Assembly: GCA_012964825.1 (NCBI GenBank)
Contig: DTTI01000035.1
Span: 1 to 64,000, forward strand
Direction of reading: 5' to 3'
Origin: Candidatus Neomarinimicrobiota bacterium
Lineage (GTDB): Bacteria; Fidelibacterota; Marinisomatia; Marinisomatales; S15-B10
Length of the DNA: 64,000 nucleotides
The first letter of the stretch is position 1. Each line of letters starts with the position of its first letter. The notes under the pieces were generated by a model. It saw only the letters and a program-made list of their open reading frames with translations. It was not told the DNA's origin and ran no database searches. Made by a program: the position numbers and the translations under genes. Positions 31,741-41,686 of this stretch are shown piece by piece.

Positions 31741-34700
31741 ATGAGTCGAGCTGCAAAAAAGATGTGGTTTTTCGCCATCGATCGTGGCGGAACATTTACC
31801 GACATCATCGGTGTTGATCCTGAAGGAAAGACCCACAGCCTGAAGCTCCTTTCGCTGTCAAAGGAGTATGCCGATCCCGCTATTGAAGGAATTCGGCGAA
31901 TGATGGAAATCCCCGCCGAAAGTCCAATCCCTGAAGATAAAGTGAGTCGAATACGAATGGGCACCACCGTGGCCACCAACGCACTTCTGGAACGAAAGGG
32001 TACACCAACTGCACTGTTCATAACAAAGGGCTTTAGTGACCTTCTGGAGATCGGCAATCAAGCCCGGCCTGACCTCTTTGCCCTTGCTGTAAAAAAGCCA
32101 GAGCAACTTTATAGCAATGTTAGAGAAGTAGATGAACGTCTAGACCACGAAGGAAATGTGGTGAGACCTCTAGATGAATCTGTTTTGAGAAAAGATTTGG
32201 AGGAGGTCATGAATAGCGGTATTACATCTCTTGCTATCGTGCTCATGCATTCATGGAAAAATGGAGTTCACGAATCTCGTGTTGCCGAAATCGCCCTTGA
32301 TATCGGATTTGACCAGATCTCAGTTTCTCACATAATCATGCCGCTCATCAAAATTGTTGGACGGGGCCAAACAACAGCAGTTGACGCTTACCTCAGCCCT
32401 GTTGTTTTTGAGTACATACAATCGGTGGAAAAGAAGACAGGCGATATTCCTCTTGATTTTATGCAGAGCTCAGGCGGCATGACCGATGCCCACAACTTCA
32501 GGGGAAAAGACGCCATCATGTCAGGCCCGGCAGGAGGTGTTATTGGTGCCGCGGCAGTTGCTGAGCTAAATGGGATCGGTGAAGCTATCGGTTTTGACAT
32601 GGGAGGCACTTCCACAGACGTTTCTCGCTATGGTGGTGAATTTGAAAAAGTATTGGAAATGGAAACAGCAGGTATACACTTTCAGACTCCTAGCCTAAAA
32701 ATCAACACGGTGGCTGCGGGCGGCGGCTCCATTCTTTGGTTCGATGGTCAAAAGATGCGCGTTGGTCCTGAATCAGCAGGAGCTGACCCCGGGCCGGTCT
32801 GTTACGGTAAAAGCGGCCAGCTTGCACTCACAGATGCCAATCTCCTCCTTGGCCGACTGGTGCCGGAATATTTCCCCAAAGCTTTCGGTAAAACTTACGA
32901 TCAACCGCTGAATGAAGTAGAAACACGAAAAAGTTTCAAAAAGATTACCGAACAGATTAACGTCGCACTCGACAGAAACCTTTCACCAGAAGATGTGGCC
33001 CGGGGTTTTATCCGAATTGCCAATGAGACCATGGCTTCGGCAATTAAAGAAATATCAGTGGCCCGGGGTTTTGACGCACGGACACACGCCCTTGTCTGTT
33101 TCGGTGGTGCCGCCGCACAGCATGCTTGCGGTATTGCCCGGATTCTGGACATAAAAAAGATGATCATCCACCCCATGGCAGGGCTTCTTTCCGCCTACGG
33201 TATTGCCATGGCCGATCAGTTTCGCTACGCCATCCACTCCATAGTGACGCCTTATGATAAGAATATGCTCCGAAAATTCGAAATTCAGCTTAATGAAATG
33301 GCCGCACCCTTGGTGGAAGAAATCCTCCAATATGGAATATCTAAGGACAATATTGAGGTTAAAAAGTTTCTCGATCTCAGGCCACTTGGCACAGACAACT
33401 ATCTCACCATTCCACTGGGCACATATGAAGAAACAGTGGAAATGTTTTCTATACTCCACAAGCAACTGTTTGGCTTTGACCCCACCACTGAATTGGAACT
33501 TGTCAATTTGAGGATTGAGGTGAACGGCAGGGAACATCATTTCGAAGAAAGTCTATCTCAGTCCCACGCCAGAAGTAAGCCCAAGCCGAGGGGTACCGTA
33601 AAAGTCACATTCGAAGAAAGCGATAATGAAACACCGGTTTACCAGGTGGTTGATCTTCATTTAGATTCATTCATTGAAGGACCGGCCATCATTACAGAGG
33701 AGTTTTCCACCACAGTTGTGGAACCAGGATTTTCAGTCGAGCTCAACAAATACGGTCATATTATTCTGACTCAAGATACAATTTCAGAAGTCTCTGTAGG
33801 ACCGGAAAGAGACCCCATCATGCTGGAAGTATTCAATCATCTTTTTATGAGTATTGCTGAACAGATGGGTTATACACTGATCAACACAGCTTACTCGGTT
33901 AACATCAAAGAGCGTCTCGATTTTTCGTGTGCTATCTTTGACCCTGAGGGCAATCTTGTGGCCAATGCTCCTCACATGCCTGTCCACCTTGGTGCCATGA
34001 GCGAATCGGTGAAAGAGATTATTGTGGCCAACAAAGGATCCATGAAACCGGGGGATATATATCTAATGAACAACCCTCATCGAGGCGGTTCCCATCTTCC
34101 CGATTTGACGGTCATTGCACCCGTTTTCGCTGATGGGAAGAATCCCATCTTCTACACTGCCAGCCGAGGACACCACGCTGATATTGGCGGCACAACTCCC
34201 GGCTCCTTGCCGCCGTTTGCGACATCCATCCACGAAGAAGGTGTGGTTATTGACAATTTCTGTCTCATTGAAGATGAAGAACTCCGGCTGAACGAGCTCA
34301 TAAGCCTGCTGTCTGATAACGACTACCCGGCACGGAATCTTGATGAACGCATTGCTGACGTCAAAGCACAGATGGCAGCGGTAAACAAAGGAATCATGGA
34401 AACTGAAAAGCTCATCAAGAAATACGGACTTGAGACTGTCCACGCTTATATGGATCACGTTCGAGACAACGCAACTGAGTCAATGAAAGCCGCATTGTCA
34501 GTATATCTCGGTGATAAGGAGAAATTAGATCTTGAATTCAAGGATCATCTTGACAGTGGAGACACGATCGCCGTACGAATTTCCATTGAAAAAGGAGACA
34601 ATCCTCCGCACACTTGCAGGGCCATAGTCGATTTTTCAGGAACCAGTCCTCAGATGAAAGGAAATCAGAACGCGCCTGTGGCAGTGACCAAAGCGGCGGT

Positions 34701-35382
34701 TCTATATGTTTTCCGGCTCATGATCGATGAGGAAATCCCACTTAATTCAGGCTGTCTTGAACCGATTGAGATCATCATCCCTGAAGGATGCCTGCTGAGA
34801 CCTGAAGACACAGCAGCTGTGGTGGGAGGCAATACGGAAACGTCTCAGAGAATAACGGATGTACTCATAGGTGCTCTTGAACTTGCCGGCGCATCTCAGG
34901 GAACTATGAACAATTTTGTTTTCGGTTCAGAGGATGGTTCGGGAAAGCAGTATTACGAAACCATAGCTGGCGGTTCAGGAGCGTGCAAAGGCCACAACGG
35001 CGCTTCAGGTGTTCAGATACATATGACCAACACTAGAGCAACCGATCCTGAAGTTCTGGAACATCGCTTCCCTGAGATCCGTTTGGAACGTTTCGGGCTG
35101 CGGCAAAGCTCAGGCGGTGACGGCCTATACAAAGGTGGAAATGGAACCATACGCAAAGTCAAATTTCTGAAGAAACGGAAAGTCTCAATCCTTTCCGAGA
35201 GACGTAAATATCCGCCCTACGGCATGGCTGGCGGATCGTCGGGCAAATGCGGAAAGAATTGGCTAGAAAAAGTGTCAGGTGAGTTGGAACCTCTTGCCGG
35301 TAAGGTAGAACGAGTGGTGGAACCAGGTGAAACCATCATCATAGAAACACCTGGAGGGGGTGGTTATGGTAAGCCTGAATGA
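31741..35382 (+). CDS. Fused hydantoinase A/B (5-oxoprolinase-type ATPase)
   Basis: A 1213-residue fusion of HyuA and HyuB. The N-terminal half (about 1-690) has the ASKHA ATPase phosphate loops DRGGTFTDIIG and GFDMGGTSTDVSRYGG, with GPAGGVIGA. The C-terminal half (about 695-1213) has the HyuB signature NIKERLDFSCAIFDPEGNLV, HMPVHLGAM and MNNPHRGGSHLPD, ending with PGGGGYG. This arrangement matches ATP-dependent 5-oxoprolinase, which opens 5-oxoproline to glutamate, but fused hydantoinases with other cyclic-amide substrates share it. Soluble cytoplasmic enzyme of expected length. A gamma-glutamyltransferase homologue occurs at 11754, yet is not adjacent and has a divergent site, so a glutathione-salvage link is weak. 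Confidence 0.88.
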   Translation: MSRAAKKMWFFAIDRGGTFTDIIGVDPEGKTHSLKLLSLSKEYADPAIEGIRRMMEIPAESPIPEDKVSRIRMGTTVATNALLERKGTPTALFITKGFSDLLEIGNQARPDLFALAVKKPEQLYSNVREVDERLDHEGNVVRPLDESVLRKDLEEVMNSGITSLAIVLMHSWKNGVHESRVAEIALDIGFDQISVSHIIMPLIKIVGRGQTTAVDAYLSPVVFEYIQSVEKKTGDIPLDFMQSSGGMTDAHNFRGKDAIMSGPAGGVIGAAAVAELNGIGEAIGFDMGGTSTDVSRYGGEFEKVLEMETAGIHFQTPSLKINTVAAGGGSILWFDGQKMRVGPESAGADPGPVCYGKSGQLALTDANLLLGRLVPEYFPKAFGKTYDQPLNEVETRKSFKKITEQINVALDRNLSPEDVARGFIRIANETMASAIKEISVARGFDARTHALVCFGGAAAQHACGIARILDIKKMIIHPMAGLLSAYGIAMADQFRYAIHSIVTPYDKNMLRKFEIQLNEMAAPLVEEILQYGISKDNIEVKKFLDLRPLGTDNYLTIPLGTYEETVEMFSILHKQLFGFDPTTELELVNLRIEVNGREHHFEESLSQSHARSKPKPRGTVKVTFEESDNETPVYQVVDLHLDSFIEGPAIITEEFSTTVVEPGFSVELNKYGHIILTQDTISEVSVGPERDPIMLEVFNHLFMSIAEQMGYTLINTAYSVNIKERLDFSCAIFDPEGNLVANAPHMPVHLGAMSESVKEIIVANKGSMKPGDIYLMNNPHRGGSHLPDLTVIAPVFADGKNPIFYTASRGHHADIGGTTPGSLPPFATSIHEEGVVIDNFCLIEDEELRLNELISLLSDNDYPARNLDERIADVKAQMAAVNKGIMETEKLIKKYGLETVHAYMDHVRDNATESMKAALSVYLGDKEKLDLEFKDHLDSGDTIAVRISIEKGDNPPHTCRAIVDFSGTSPQMKGNQNAPVAVTKAAVLYVFRLMIDEEIPLNSGCLEPIEIIIPEGCLLRPEDTAAVVGGNTETSQRITDVLIGALELAGASQGTMNNFVFGSEDGSGKQYYETIAGGSGACKGHNGASGVQIHMTNTRATDPEVLEHRFPEIRLERFGLRQSSGGDGLYKGGNGTIRKVKFLKKRKVSILSERRKYPPYGMAGGSSGKCGKNWLEKVSGELEPLAGKVERVVEPGETIIIETPGGGGYGKPE

Positions 35383-35399
35383 TCAGATAATACGGTGGA

Positions 35400-36215
35400 C
35401 TAGCGCGACCGGCTTAATAGCGGCGGGAAAAGTGGATGATCCATAGAAGCTCCGGCCGGTAACTCATCTTTCAAACCTGGAAATTCAGGAGATGTTTCCC
35501 ATAATCGAGGAGAATGAACAACATCATCTCCGATTAATCGGACAGAAAAAACTCTTCTTCGCTCATTCCCTTGAACCCCGGCCGCGGCGTGCAGGGTAAG
35601 CATATGAAACGCTACCGCATCGCCCGGTTCAAGGGCCCAGCCAAGGATCTGAAACTTTCTCCGGTCCGCTTCGATGTCGGGAACCTCATTCATTGACCCT
35701 TCGGGGAACCATTTTGCTTCTTCATCCATAAAAGTGCGCGGCATGAGCCATCCTTTACGATGCGACCCTGCCACGAATTCCAACGTCCACTCCCGCTGTA
35801 CAGGGTCCACCGGAATCCAGAAACTGACATTTTGAAATCCGTCAATGTTGTAGTAGGGCTGGTCCTGATGCCATGGCGTCCGCTGCATGGTGCCAGGTTC
35901 CTTTACCAGCATGTGATCGTGAAAGAGGCGTACTTCTCTTGACTGCATTAATTGAGCTGCCACTGCTGCTAAGTTGCTTTCCTCGATGAAACGCCTGTAT
36001 GTAGGATTGTCCTGCCAGGTGCAAAAGTCTTCCATGAACCATCCAGGATCATCAGAACTGCTGGCCACTTTAGATCGCCAGCTGGGAGCAGAAATATTAG
36101 CTTCAATCCCTTCCACCAAGCACTCAACCTCTTCAGCGGAAAAAAGTTCACGGATCACCACAGCACCATCTCGACTGTAGTTTTGAATATCCTTATCTGT
36201 TACTTCATAACTCAT
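35400..36215 (-). CDS. Phytanoyl-CoA dioxygenase (PhyH)-family Fe(II)/2-oxoglutarate oxygenase
   Basis: A 271-residue non-heme iron oxygenase. The facial triad is read as H and D in PWHQDQPYY and the distal histidine in LTLHAAAGVQGN, followed by the 2-oxoglutarate-binding arginine in the RRRVFSVRL segment. The N-terminal DGAVVIRELFSAEEVECL is typical of PhyH. It is cytoplasmic. The start overlaps the stop of the upstream oxygenase gene by 4 nt, so two Fe/2OG enzymes are made together. The substrate is unknown; members hydroxylate acyl-CoAs, amino acids or natural products. Confidence 0.85.
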   Translation of the reverse strand: MSYEVTDKDIQNYSRDGAVVIRELFSAEEVECLVEGIEANISAPSWRSKVASSSDDPGWFMEDFCTWQDNPTYRRFIEESNLAAVAAQLMQSREVRLFHDHMLVKEPGTMQRTPWHQDQPYYNIDGFQNVSFWIPVDPVQREWTLEFVAGSHRKGWLMPRTFMDEEAKWFPEGSMNEVPDIEADRRKFQILGWALEPGDAVAFHMLTLHAAAGVQGNERRRVFSVRLIGDDVVHSPRLWETSPEFPGLKDELPAGASMDHPLFPPLLSRSR

Positions 36216-37021
36216 ACTGAAGCAGTTCTGCCATAGAAAAGCTTCTGGACTTCAGGACTGTTGCAGACACCAGGTTTGTCTTTGAAACAGAGGGTTGCTA
36301 CATACCTAGTTACGTTTCCCACCACTGGAGTGACACGGTGCAATTGGAAATAACCGGCAAAGAGGAGTAAGGTTCCTGCTTCAACTGGCAAAGTTTGAAT
36401 TCTATCTTCATTCCCCGATAATACATCATTAAGTGACACATAGTCGTTCCAATCTTCTCCACGCAGATCAGTGATATACTGGAATTCTCCCCCTTCCAGA
36501 GGTTTTTGAAGAATGACTGTAGTAGTCACAAGTGACTCATCAAAATGCCAGCCATGGTTCTGACCATTATTCATCACATTTACAGTAAGAGCTGCCATAG
36601 GATCAGCCATCCGGTACATTTTTTTTTCTCCCAGTACAGCTGTAACAAAGTGAAGAAGCGGATCCCATTCATAGAGAGTTCTTAGAGCATCACCCTGTTC
36701 TATGTTATCATAAGCTAAGGAGCCCAGAGAGGTCTTTTCATTTTGACGTCGGGGATGATCTTCAGGAAAAGATATGTCATCTTCCTCAAGAAAAACATTG
36801 TGAACTTCATTACAGGAGTAGGCCTTTGGAGCTGCTCGATCTATTTCAGCAACTATTTGAGTAATAGCTTCCGGCGTTAGGAAACCGGGAAGCATACTGG
36901 CTCCATTCCTATTCAGATCCTGCTGACATTGTGAAACAAGATCCAGATACGATGTTGAAGCAGGAGAATGAAGAGGATATTTCCTAATATCAATAAGATT
37001 TTTTTCTTCGAAATTGACCAC
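36212..37021 (-). CDS. Fe(II)/2-oxoglutarate hydroxylase related to the BesD/ArpA group
   Basis: A 269-residue oxygenase. The metal triad is H159, D161 (in NHGWHFDES) and H228 (FQLHRVTPV), with R239 (VTRYVAT) as the 2-oxoglutarate anchor. The overall pattern, with N-terminal GASMLPGFLTPEAI and the C-terminal CFKDKPGV, resembles amino-acid-modifying BesD/ArpA-type enzymes. In the halogenating members the aspartate is glycine; here it is aspartate, so hydroxylation rather than halogenation is expected. It is first in a two-gene unit with the PhyH-family gene and divergent from an amino-acid permease gene, consistent with acting on an imported amino acid. Confidence 0.8.
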   Translation of the reverse strand: MVNFEEKNLIDIRKYPLHSPASTSYLDLVSQCQQDLNRNGASMLPGFLTPEAITQIVAEIDRAAPKAYSCNEVHNVFLEEDDISFPEDHPRRQNEKTSLGSLAYDNIEQGDALRTLYEWDPLLHFVTAVLGEKKMYRMADPMAALTVNVMNNGQNHGWHFDESLVTTTVILQKPLEGGEFQYITDLRGEDWNDYVSLNDVLSGNEDRIQTLPVEAGTLLLFAGYFQLHRVTPVVGNVTRYVATLCFKDKPGVCNSPEVQKLFYGRTASV

Positions 37022-37152
37022 GGTTAATCCATTCAGAATCGCACGATTTTAACTTAAGTAAGAGTCCCATTTCTTAAAAGATAATTCATCTGGGACAACT
37101 AAATTCCACGGCGGGGGGATAAATTCCTCTTAACTCCTCAAGACAAAATCCA

Positions 37153-38532
37153 TTGATCTCATCAACTCATAAAGAGAATAAACACGAAGGTTTAGTCAGA
37201 AAATTGGGTGTTTTTGATTCTTCTATGATAGTCATTGGTGTCGTTATTGGTTCGGGAATCTTCATGACCAGCGGCATTATGGCTGAGTCGCTTCCTTCAC
37301 CCGCCCTGCTGCTTCTGGCGTGGATAGTGGGAGGTCTCCATGCGCTCGCAGGAGGGCTCACTTATGCCGAACTTGGCGCCGCCATTCCAAAAGCGGGAGG
37401 CCAATACATTTACCTCCGCGAGGCATTCGGGCGGTTGCCGGCATTCCTCTTTGGATGGGTGTCTTTCACTGTCTACCTCACTGGAGCTGTGGCGGCAGTC
37501 GCTGTTGCCTTCGCCGCTTACGCCTCAACCTTTTTCCCATCCATCTCCCCGAACAATATTATTATTACATTTCCCATCACAGTCTCGGCTGGACAGGTGA
37601 TTGCCGTTGCAATGATTACACTATTCTCAGCAGTGAATTATATTGGGCTCGGTGTCGGGAAAACCGTCCAGAATGTCATCACTGTTATCAAGATCGCCTC
37701 AATTCTCATCTTTGTCATGGCTGGCCTGGCTATCGGTACAGAGACGCCTGACCTCAGATTGTCATTTCAGTTTGACGGCTTCAACTCTAAGATCGCTTCA
37801 TTCGGAGGCGGGCTGGTAGCTGTCTTCTGGACATTTGGCGGATGGGAATATGTCACAGCTGTAGGGGGCGAAATTCGAAATCCGCAGAGGACCCTGCCCC
37901 GGGCACTTTTGATCGGAATTACGACGGCTACAGTACTGTACCTTCTATTGAACATCGTCTATTTACGAGCGCTCCCGATGGACGAGATGGCCGGTGTTGT
38001 GACCATTGGCGAGACTGTTGCTCATGTGCTCTTCGGTTCATTAGGGGGACGTCTTATGGTTGTCGCGATCATTATTTCCGTCCTGGGCGCACTGAACGGA
38101 GCAATACTCACAGGTCCGCGAGTCTATTATGCCATGGCGCAGGACGGTCTGTTTTTCAAGCGAGCGGCTGAGATCCATCCCCGTTATCATACGCCCGCAA
38201 AGGCAATTGTTTATCAAGCCGTCTGGGCGTCTATCCTTACACTTTCAGGCACATTCGATCAGCTCATTACATTTGTGGTTGTAGTTAACCTTATCCTCTG
38301 GATTGCCGGCGCAGCCGCTGTCTTTGCTCTTCGCAAGAATCGCCCCGAGCTTCCGAAACCATACAAAACATGGGGATACCCATGGGTTCCTGCTTTGTTT
38401 ATCATTTCCTCGATATTCTTCGTTCTTGCTGCCCTGTTGGATGCGCCACAGGAAGCCCTTGCCGGTATCAGCTTAATGCTACTGGGGTTACCGGTTTACT
38501 TCTACTGGAACAGGCCAAAAAATGACGGCTAG
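37153..38532 (+). CDS. APC-superfamily amino acid permease
   Basis: A 459-residue transporter with 12 predicted helices. The first helix has the family signature IVIGVVIGSGIFMTSG, followed by ALAGGLTYAELGAAIPKAGG and, in helix 6, VFWTFGGWEYVTAVGGEIRNPQR. The pattern is that of the amino acid/polyamine/organocation family, LAT-like branch. The substrate is probably a neutral amino acid, but cannot be fixed by eye. The start given is a TTG and is uncertain. It is transcribed divergently from the two Fe/2OG oxygenase genes across a 131-bp gap. Confidence 0.88.
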   Translation: MISSTHKENKHEGLVRKLGVFDSSMIVIGVVIGSGIFMTSGIMAESLPSPALLLLAWIVGGLHALAGGLTYAELGAAIPKAGGQYIYLREAFGRLPAFLFGWVSFTVYLTGAVAAVAVAFAAYASTFFPSISPNNIIITFPITVSAGQVIAVAMITLFSAVNYIGLGVGKTVQNVITVIKIASILIFVMAGLAIGTETPDLRLSFQFDGFNSKIASFGGGLVAVFWTFGGWEYVTAVGGEIRNPQRTLPRALLIGITTATVLYLLLNIVYLRALPMDEMAGVVTIGETVAHVLFGSLGGRLMVVAIIISVLGALNGAILTGPRVYYAMAQDGLFFKRAAEIHPRYHTPAKAIVYQAVWASILTLSGTFDQLITFVVVVNLILWIAGAAAVFALRKNRPELPKPYKTWGYPWVPALFIISSIFFVLAALLDAPQEALAGISLMLLGLPVYFYWNRPKNDG

Positions 38533-38578
38533 TCTATCTATCATTCCTTAACTTTGCTTCTTCGTAAGTAAAATCATA

Positions 38579-41500
38579 ATGTGGGGTGAAACAACGATGA
38601 AATCGAGACTTCCCTTAACCGCCTTTTTTCTCATATTCTTTTGCTTTTTTGCTACAGCAAAAGGACAGGTAAAGCCGATTGATCCTGGCCAGACCATTCA
38701 CCATAAAACGCCGAAGGTTTTTGTGCTGAAAGGAGCTACCATCGTTCCTGAACCGGGTAAGGTGATTGAAACCGGTGAAATTGTCATTCGGGATGGCCTT
38801 ATCGAATCCATGGGTAAGAGTGCAAAAATCCCGGCCGACGCTTATGAAGTGAACCTTTCAGGCAAAACCATTTATTCAGGTTTTATCGAAAGCTATCTTG
38901 AAAGATCAGATAAAAAGACCCCAGCAATGGGTCGTCGGCCTCAGCAAAATCAAGCTGAAAAACCCACCGCAACGGCCACCTCTCATTGGAATCCGAAAGT
39001 CAAGCCTGATTTTTCTGTACTGGAACAATATGGCTTACCGGAAAAAGAAGGTGAAACCTTAAGAAGCATGGGCTTTACAACAGCTCATCTGGTGCCCGGT
39101 TCAGGAATCTTCCGAGGACAGTCTGCACTGATCCATCTTGGGAACTGGTCGCCCGGCTCTGTTATCAGGGAAGCCGGCCCGGTGCAGGCTATCGGTTTTG
39201 AGTATGGCACCTGGAGCGATCCTACTTACCCCAACTCTCTTCTGGGTGCGGTGGCGCTGACACGTCAGACATTCTACGATGCAAAGTGGTACAAAGAGGC
39301 GTGGAAAACGTACGGGCGGTTTCCAGAGACCAATGATCAGCCAGAAAAAGACCGGGGGCTTGCGGCCTTAAGTACTCATATGGAAAATAAAGGAGCAATC
39401 CTGTTTATGACAGGCGAGGAGCTGGGATCACTCAGGGCTGGAAAAATCGGTAAAGAATTTGATCTAAATGTCTGGCTGAAAGGGAGCGGTTACGAATACC
39501 GGAGATTAAAAGAGATTAAAGCGTTAAACAGTTTTGTAGTCCTACCCATTAATTTCCCGAAGGCGCCGGACGTGAGCACGTGGGAAACAGCACTTCAAGT
39601 CTCCAGTGAAGAACTCCGGCACTGGGAGATGGCACCTGACAATGCCTACAAACTTGCCAAAGCGAAAATTCCGTTTGTCCTCACCACCAGCGAACTTGAA
39701 GACAAAAAAACGTTCAGAAACAATCTTATAAAAATGGTTAAAAGAGGTTTTTCAAAAGATGAAGCGCTGGCTACTGTTACAACTATACCGGCAGAACGCC
39801 TCGGTCTTTCTGAAGTTTTGGGAACGCTGGAAAAAGGAAAGATTGCAAACCTTGTGGTAACTGATGGTGACTATTTCGATAAAAAGACTCGTGTAGAATC
39901 AGTCTGGATTGAAGGGGTAGAATATCCAGTCATCACAGAATCGGAAGCCGATGCCCGAGGGACCTGGACTATGCAGTGGAGATACGACGACGAAGTGCGC
40001 ATCGATTCACTAAAGATCACCGGCGAACGAACAAAACCACAAGGCAAACTAGCCGGCGATGAAATGACTATACCACTCAAATCAGTGACGCTCTCTTCCA
40101 ACAATATGTTCAGTTTTGCGATGAAGGGTGATACTCTAGGCATGGATGGCATAATCCAGTTTTCCGGATCTATCAAAGGAGACTATGCCGAAGGTCAGGG
40201 ACGGACACCTACCGGTGGTACCCTCAGTTGGTTCGCCAGACGGGTAGCTCCTTATGAAGAAAAAAAAGGGGAGAAAGCAGAGACTCAGGAAAAGACCAGT
40301 ACACTGGTGGTTCGCTATCCCGAAGGAGCTTTCGGCTTTGAGAAGATGCCCTCTCAGCCCGAACTGATTCTTGTAAAAAACGCCACAATCTGGACCATGG
40401 GACCACAAGGCGTTATGGAAAACAGTGACCTTCTGATAAAAGACGGTAAGATCTGGAAAGTGGGAAGGAACCTTAGTATCTCTCCCAAAGCGAAAAAATC
40501 GGTTATAATTAATGCACAGGGAAAACATGTAACGCCTGGCATCATCGATTGTCACAGCCATACCGCTGGATTTTCGATCAATGAAGGAGCACAGTCTGTC
40601 ACGGCAGAGGTGCGGATTCAAGATGTGATCAACAGCGATGACATTAATGTCTACAGACAACTTGCCGGCGGTTTAACAACAGCTAACGTACTCCACGGCT
40701 CCGCCAATCCCATCGGTGGACAGAATGCCGTTATCAAACTCAGGTGGGGATCAGCCCCGGATCAACTTCTGTTTGAAGGTGCACCGAAAGGGATCAAGTT
40801 TGCTCTTGGAGAGAATGTAAAGCGGGAACGGAGCTGGGGTCGGTATCCTGAGACGAGGATGGGCGTGGAGCAGGTCATCCGCGATGCATTCACCGCTGCT
40901 GCCGAATACAAGGCAAAAAAAGCGTCTCGAGGCGGTGGAAAAGGAGGCAAACTGATCCCGGTTCGCCGCGATCTTGAACTGGATGCTCTGGTGGAAATCC
41001 TTGATGGCAAACGGCTGGTTCACAGTCACTCTTACAGGCAGGATGAAATCCTCATGCTAGCGAGAGTATCTCAAGATTTCAATTTCAGGATCGGCACCTT
41101 TCAGCATGTACTTGAGGGTTACAAGGTTGCGGAAGCCATTGCGGAAGTGGGGGCCGGCGCTTCCACATTTTCTGATTGGTGGGCTTACAAATATGAAGTG
41201 ATAGATGCCATCCCTTACAACGGTCCGCTCATGGAGAAGGTAGGCGTAGTAGTCTCATACAACTCCGACAGCAGTGAACTGGCGCGACGCCTGAACACAG
41301 AAGCTGCAAAAGCCGCCAAGTACGGCCCTATGTCCAAAGAGGATGCCTTCCGGTTTGTGACAATTAATCCTGCAATTCAACTCGGTATCGATAGCAAGGT
41401 CGGTTCGCTGGAGACCGGCAAAGACGCTGATTTCGTTATATGGAACGGCGATCCCATGTCTATGTATACCGCTTGCGAACAAACTTGGATTGATGGCAAA

Positions 41501-41686
41501 AAGTATTTCGACCTGACCCGGGATAGAGAAATGAGAGCTAAAAGGAACGAAGAGCGAAATACTCTTATTCAGAAAATACTCTCCTCAGAAGAGGATAAAA
41601 TAGAAAAAGGTTCCGGTAAAGGCCGACAAATGAGAAGACCTGGAGAAGCGGAATCTTACAGCTGCGTGGAAGGAGAACTGCGATGA
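38579..41686 (+). CDS. Secreted double amidohydrolase (degenerate N-half, active-looking C-half)
   Basis: A 1035-residue exported protein with a signal peptide (residues 8-26). It carries two amidohydrolase-superfamily domains. The first (about 35-480) has VLKGATIVPEPGKVIETGE and ends with GLSEVLGTLEKGKIANLVV, but the metal motif is lost: GKTIYSGFIESYLE replaces PGxIDxHxH. An intervening beta-rich stretch (480-590) precedes the second domain (about 600-1010), which keeps H659 and H661 in GIIDCHSHT, later histidines in LVHSHSY and FQHVLEG, and LGIDSKVGSLETGKDADFV. It is related to imidazolonepropionase/prolidase-like enzymes, likely acting on a peptide or cyclic amide. It overlaps the next gene by 4 nt. 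Confidence 0.82.
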   Translation: MWGETTMKSRLPLTAFFLIFFCFFATAKGQVKPIDPGQTIHHKTPKVFVLKGATIVPEPGKVIETGEIVIRDGLIESMGKSAKIPADAYEVNLSGKTIYSGFIESYLERSDKKTPAMGRRPQQNQAEKPTATATSHWNPKVKPDFSVLEQYGLPEKEGETLRSMGFTTAHLVPGSGIFRGQSALIHLGNWSPGSVIREAGPVQAIGFEYGTWSDPTYPNSLLGAVALTRQTFYDAKWYKEAWKTYGRFPETNDQPEKDRGLAALSTHMENKGAILFMTGEELGSLRAGKIGKEFDLNVWLKGSGYEYRRLKEIKALNSFVVLPINFPKAPDVSTWETALQVSSEELRHWEMAPDNAYKLAKAKIPFVLTTSELEDKKTFRNNLIKMVKRGFSKDEALATVTTIPAERLGLSEVLGTLEKGKIANLVVTDGDYFDKKTRVESVWIEGVEYPVITESEADARGTWTMQWRYDDEVRIDSLKITGERTKPQGKLAGDEMTIPLKSVTLSSNNMFSFAMKGDTLGMDGIIQFSGSIKGDYAEGQGRTPTGGTLSWFARRVAPYEEKKGEKAETQEKTSTLVVRYPEGAFGFEKMPSQPELILVKNATIWTMGPQGVMENSDLLIKDGKIWKVGRNLSISPKAKKSVIINAQGKHVTPGIIDCHSHTAGFSINEGAQSVTAEVRIQDVINSDDINVYRQLAGGLTTANVLHGSANPIGGQNAVIKLRWGSAPDQLLFEGAPKGIKFALGENVKRERSWGRYPETRMGVEQVIRDAFTAAAEYKAKKASRGGGKGGKLIPVRRDLELDALVEILDGKRLVHSHSYRQDEILMLARVSQDFNFRIGTFQHVLEGYKVAEAIAEVGAGASTFSDWWAYKYEVIDAIPYNGPLMEKVGVVVSYNSDSSELARRLNTEAAKAAKYGPMSKEDAFRFVTINPAIQLGIDSKVGSLETGKDADFVIWNGDPMSMYTACEQTWIDGKKYFDLTRDREMRAKRNEERNTLIQKILSSEEDKIEKGSGKGRQMRRPGEAESYSCVEGELR

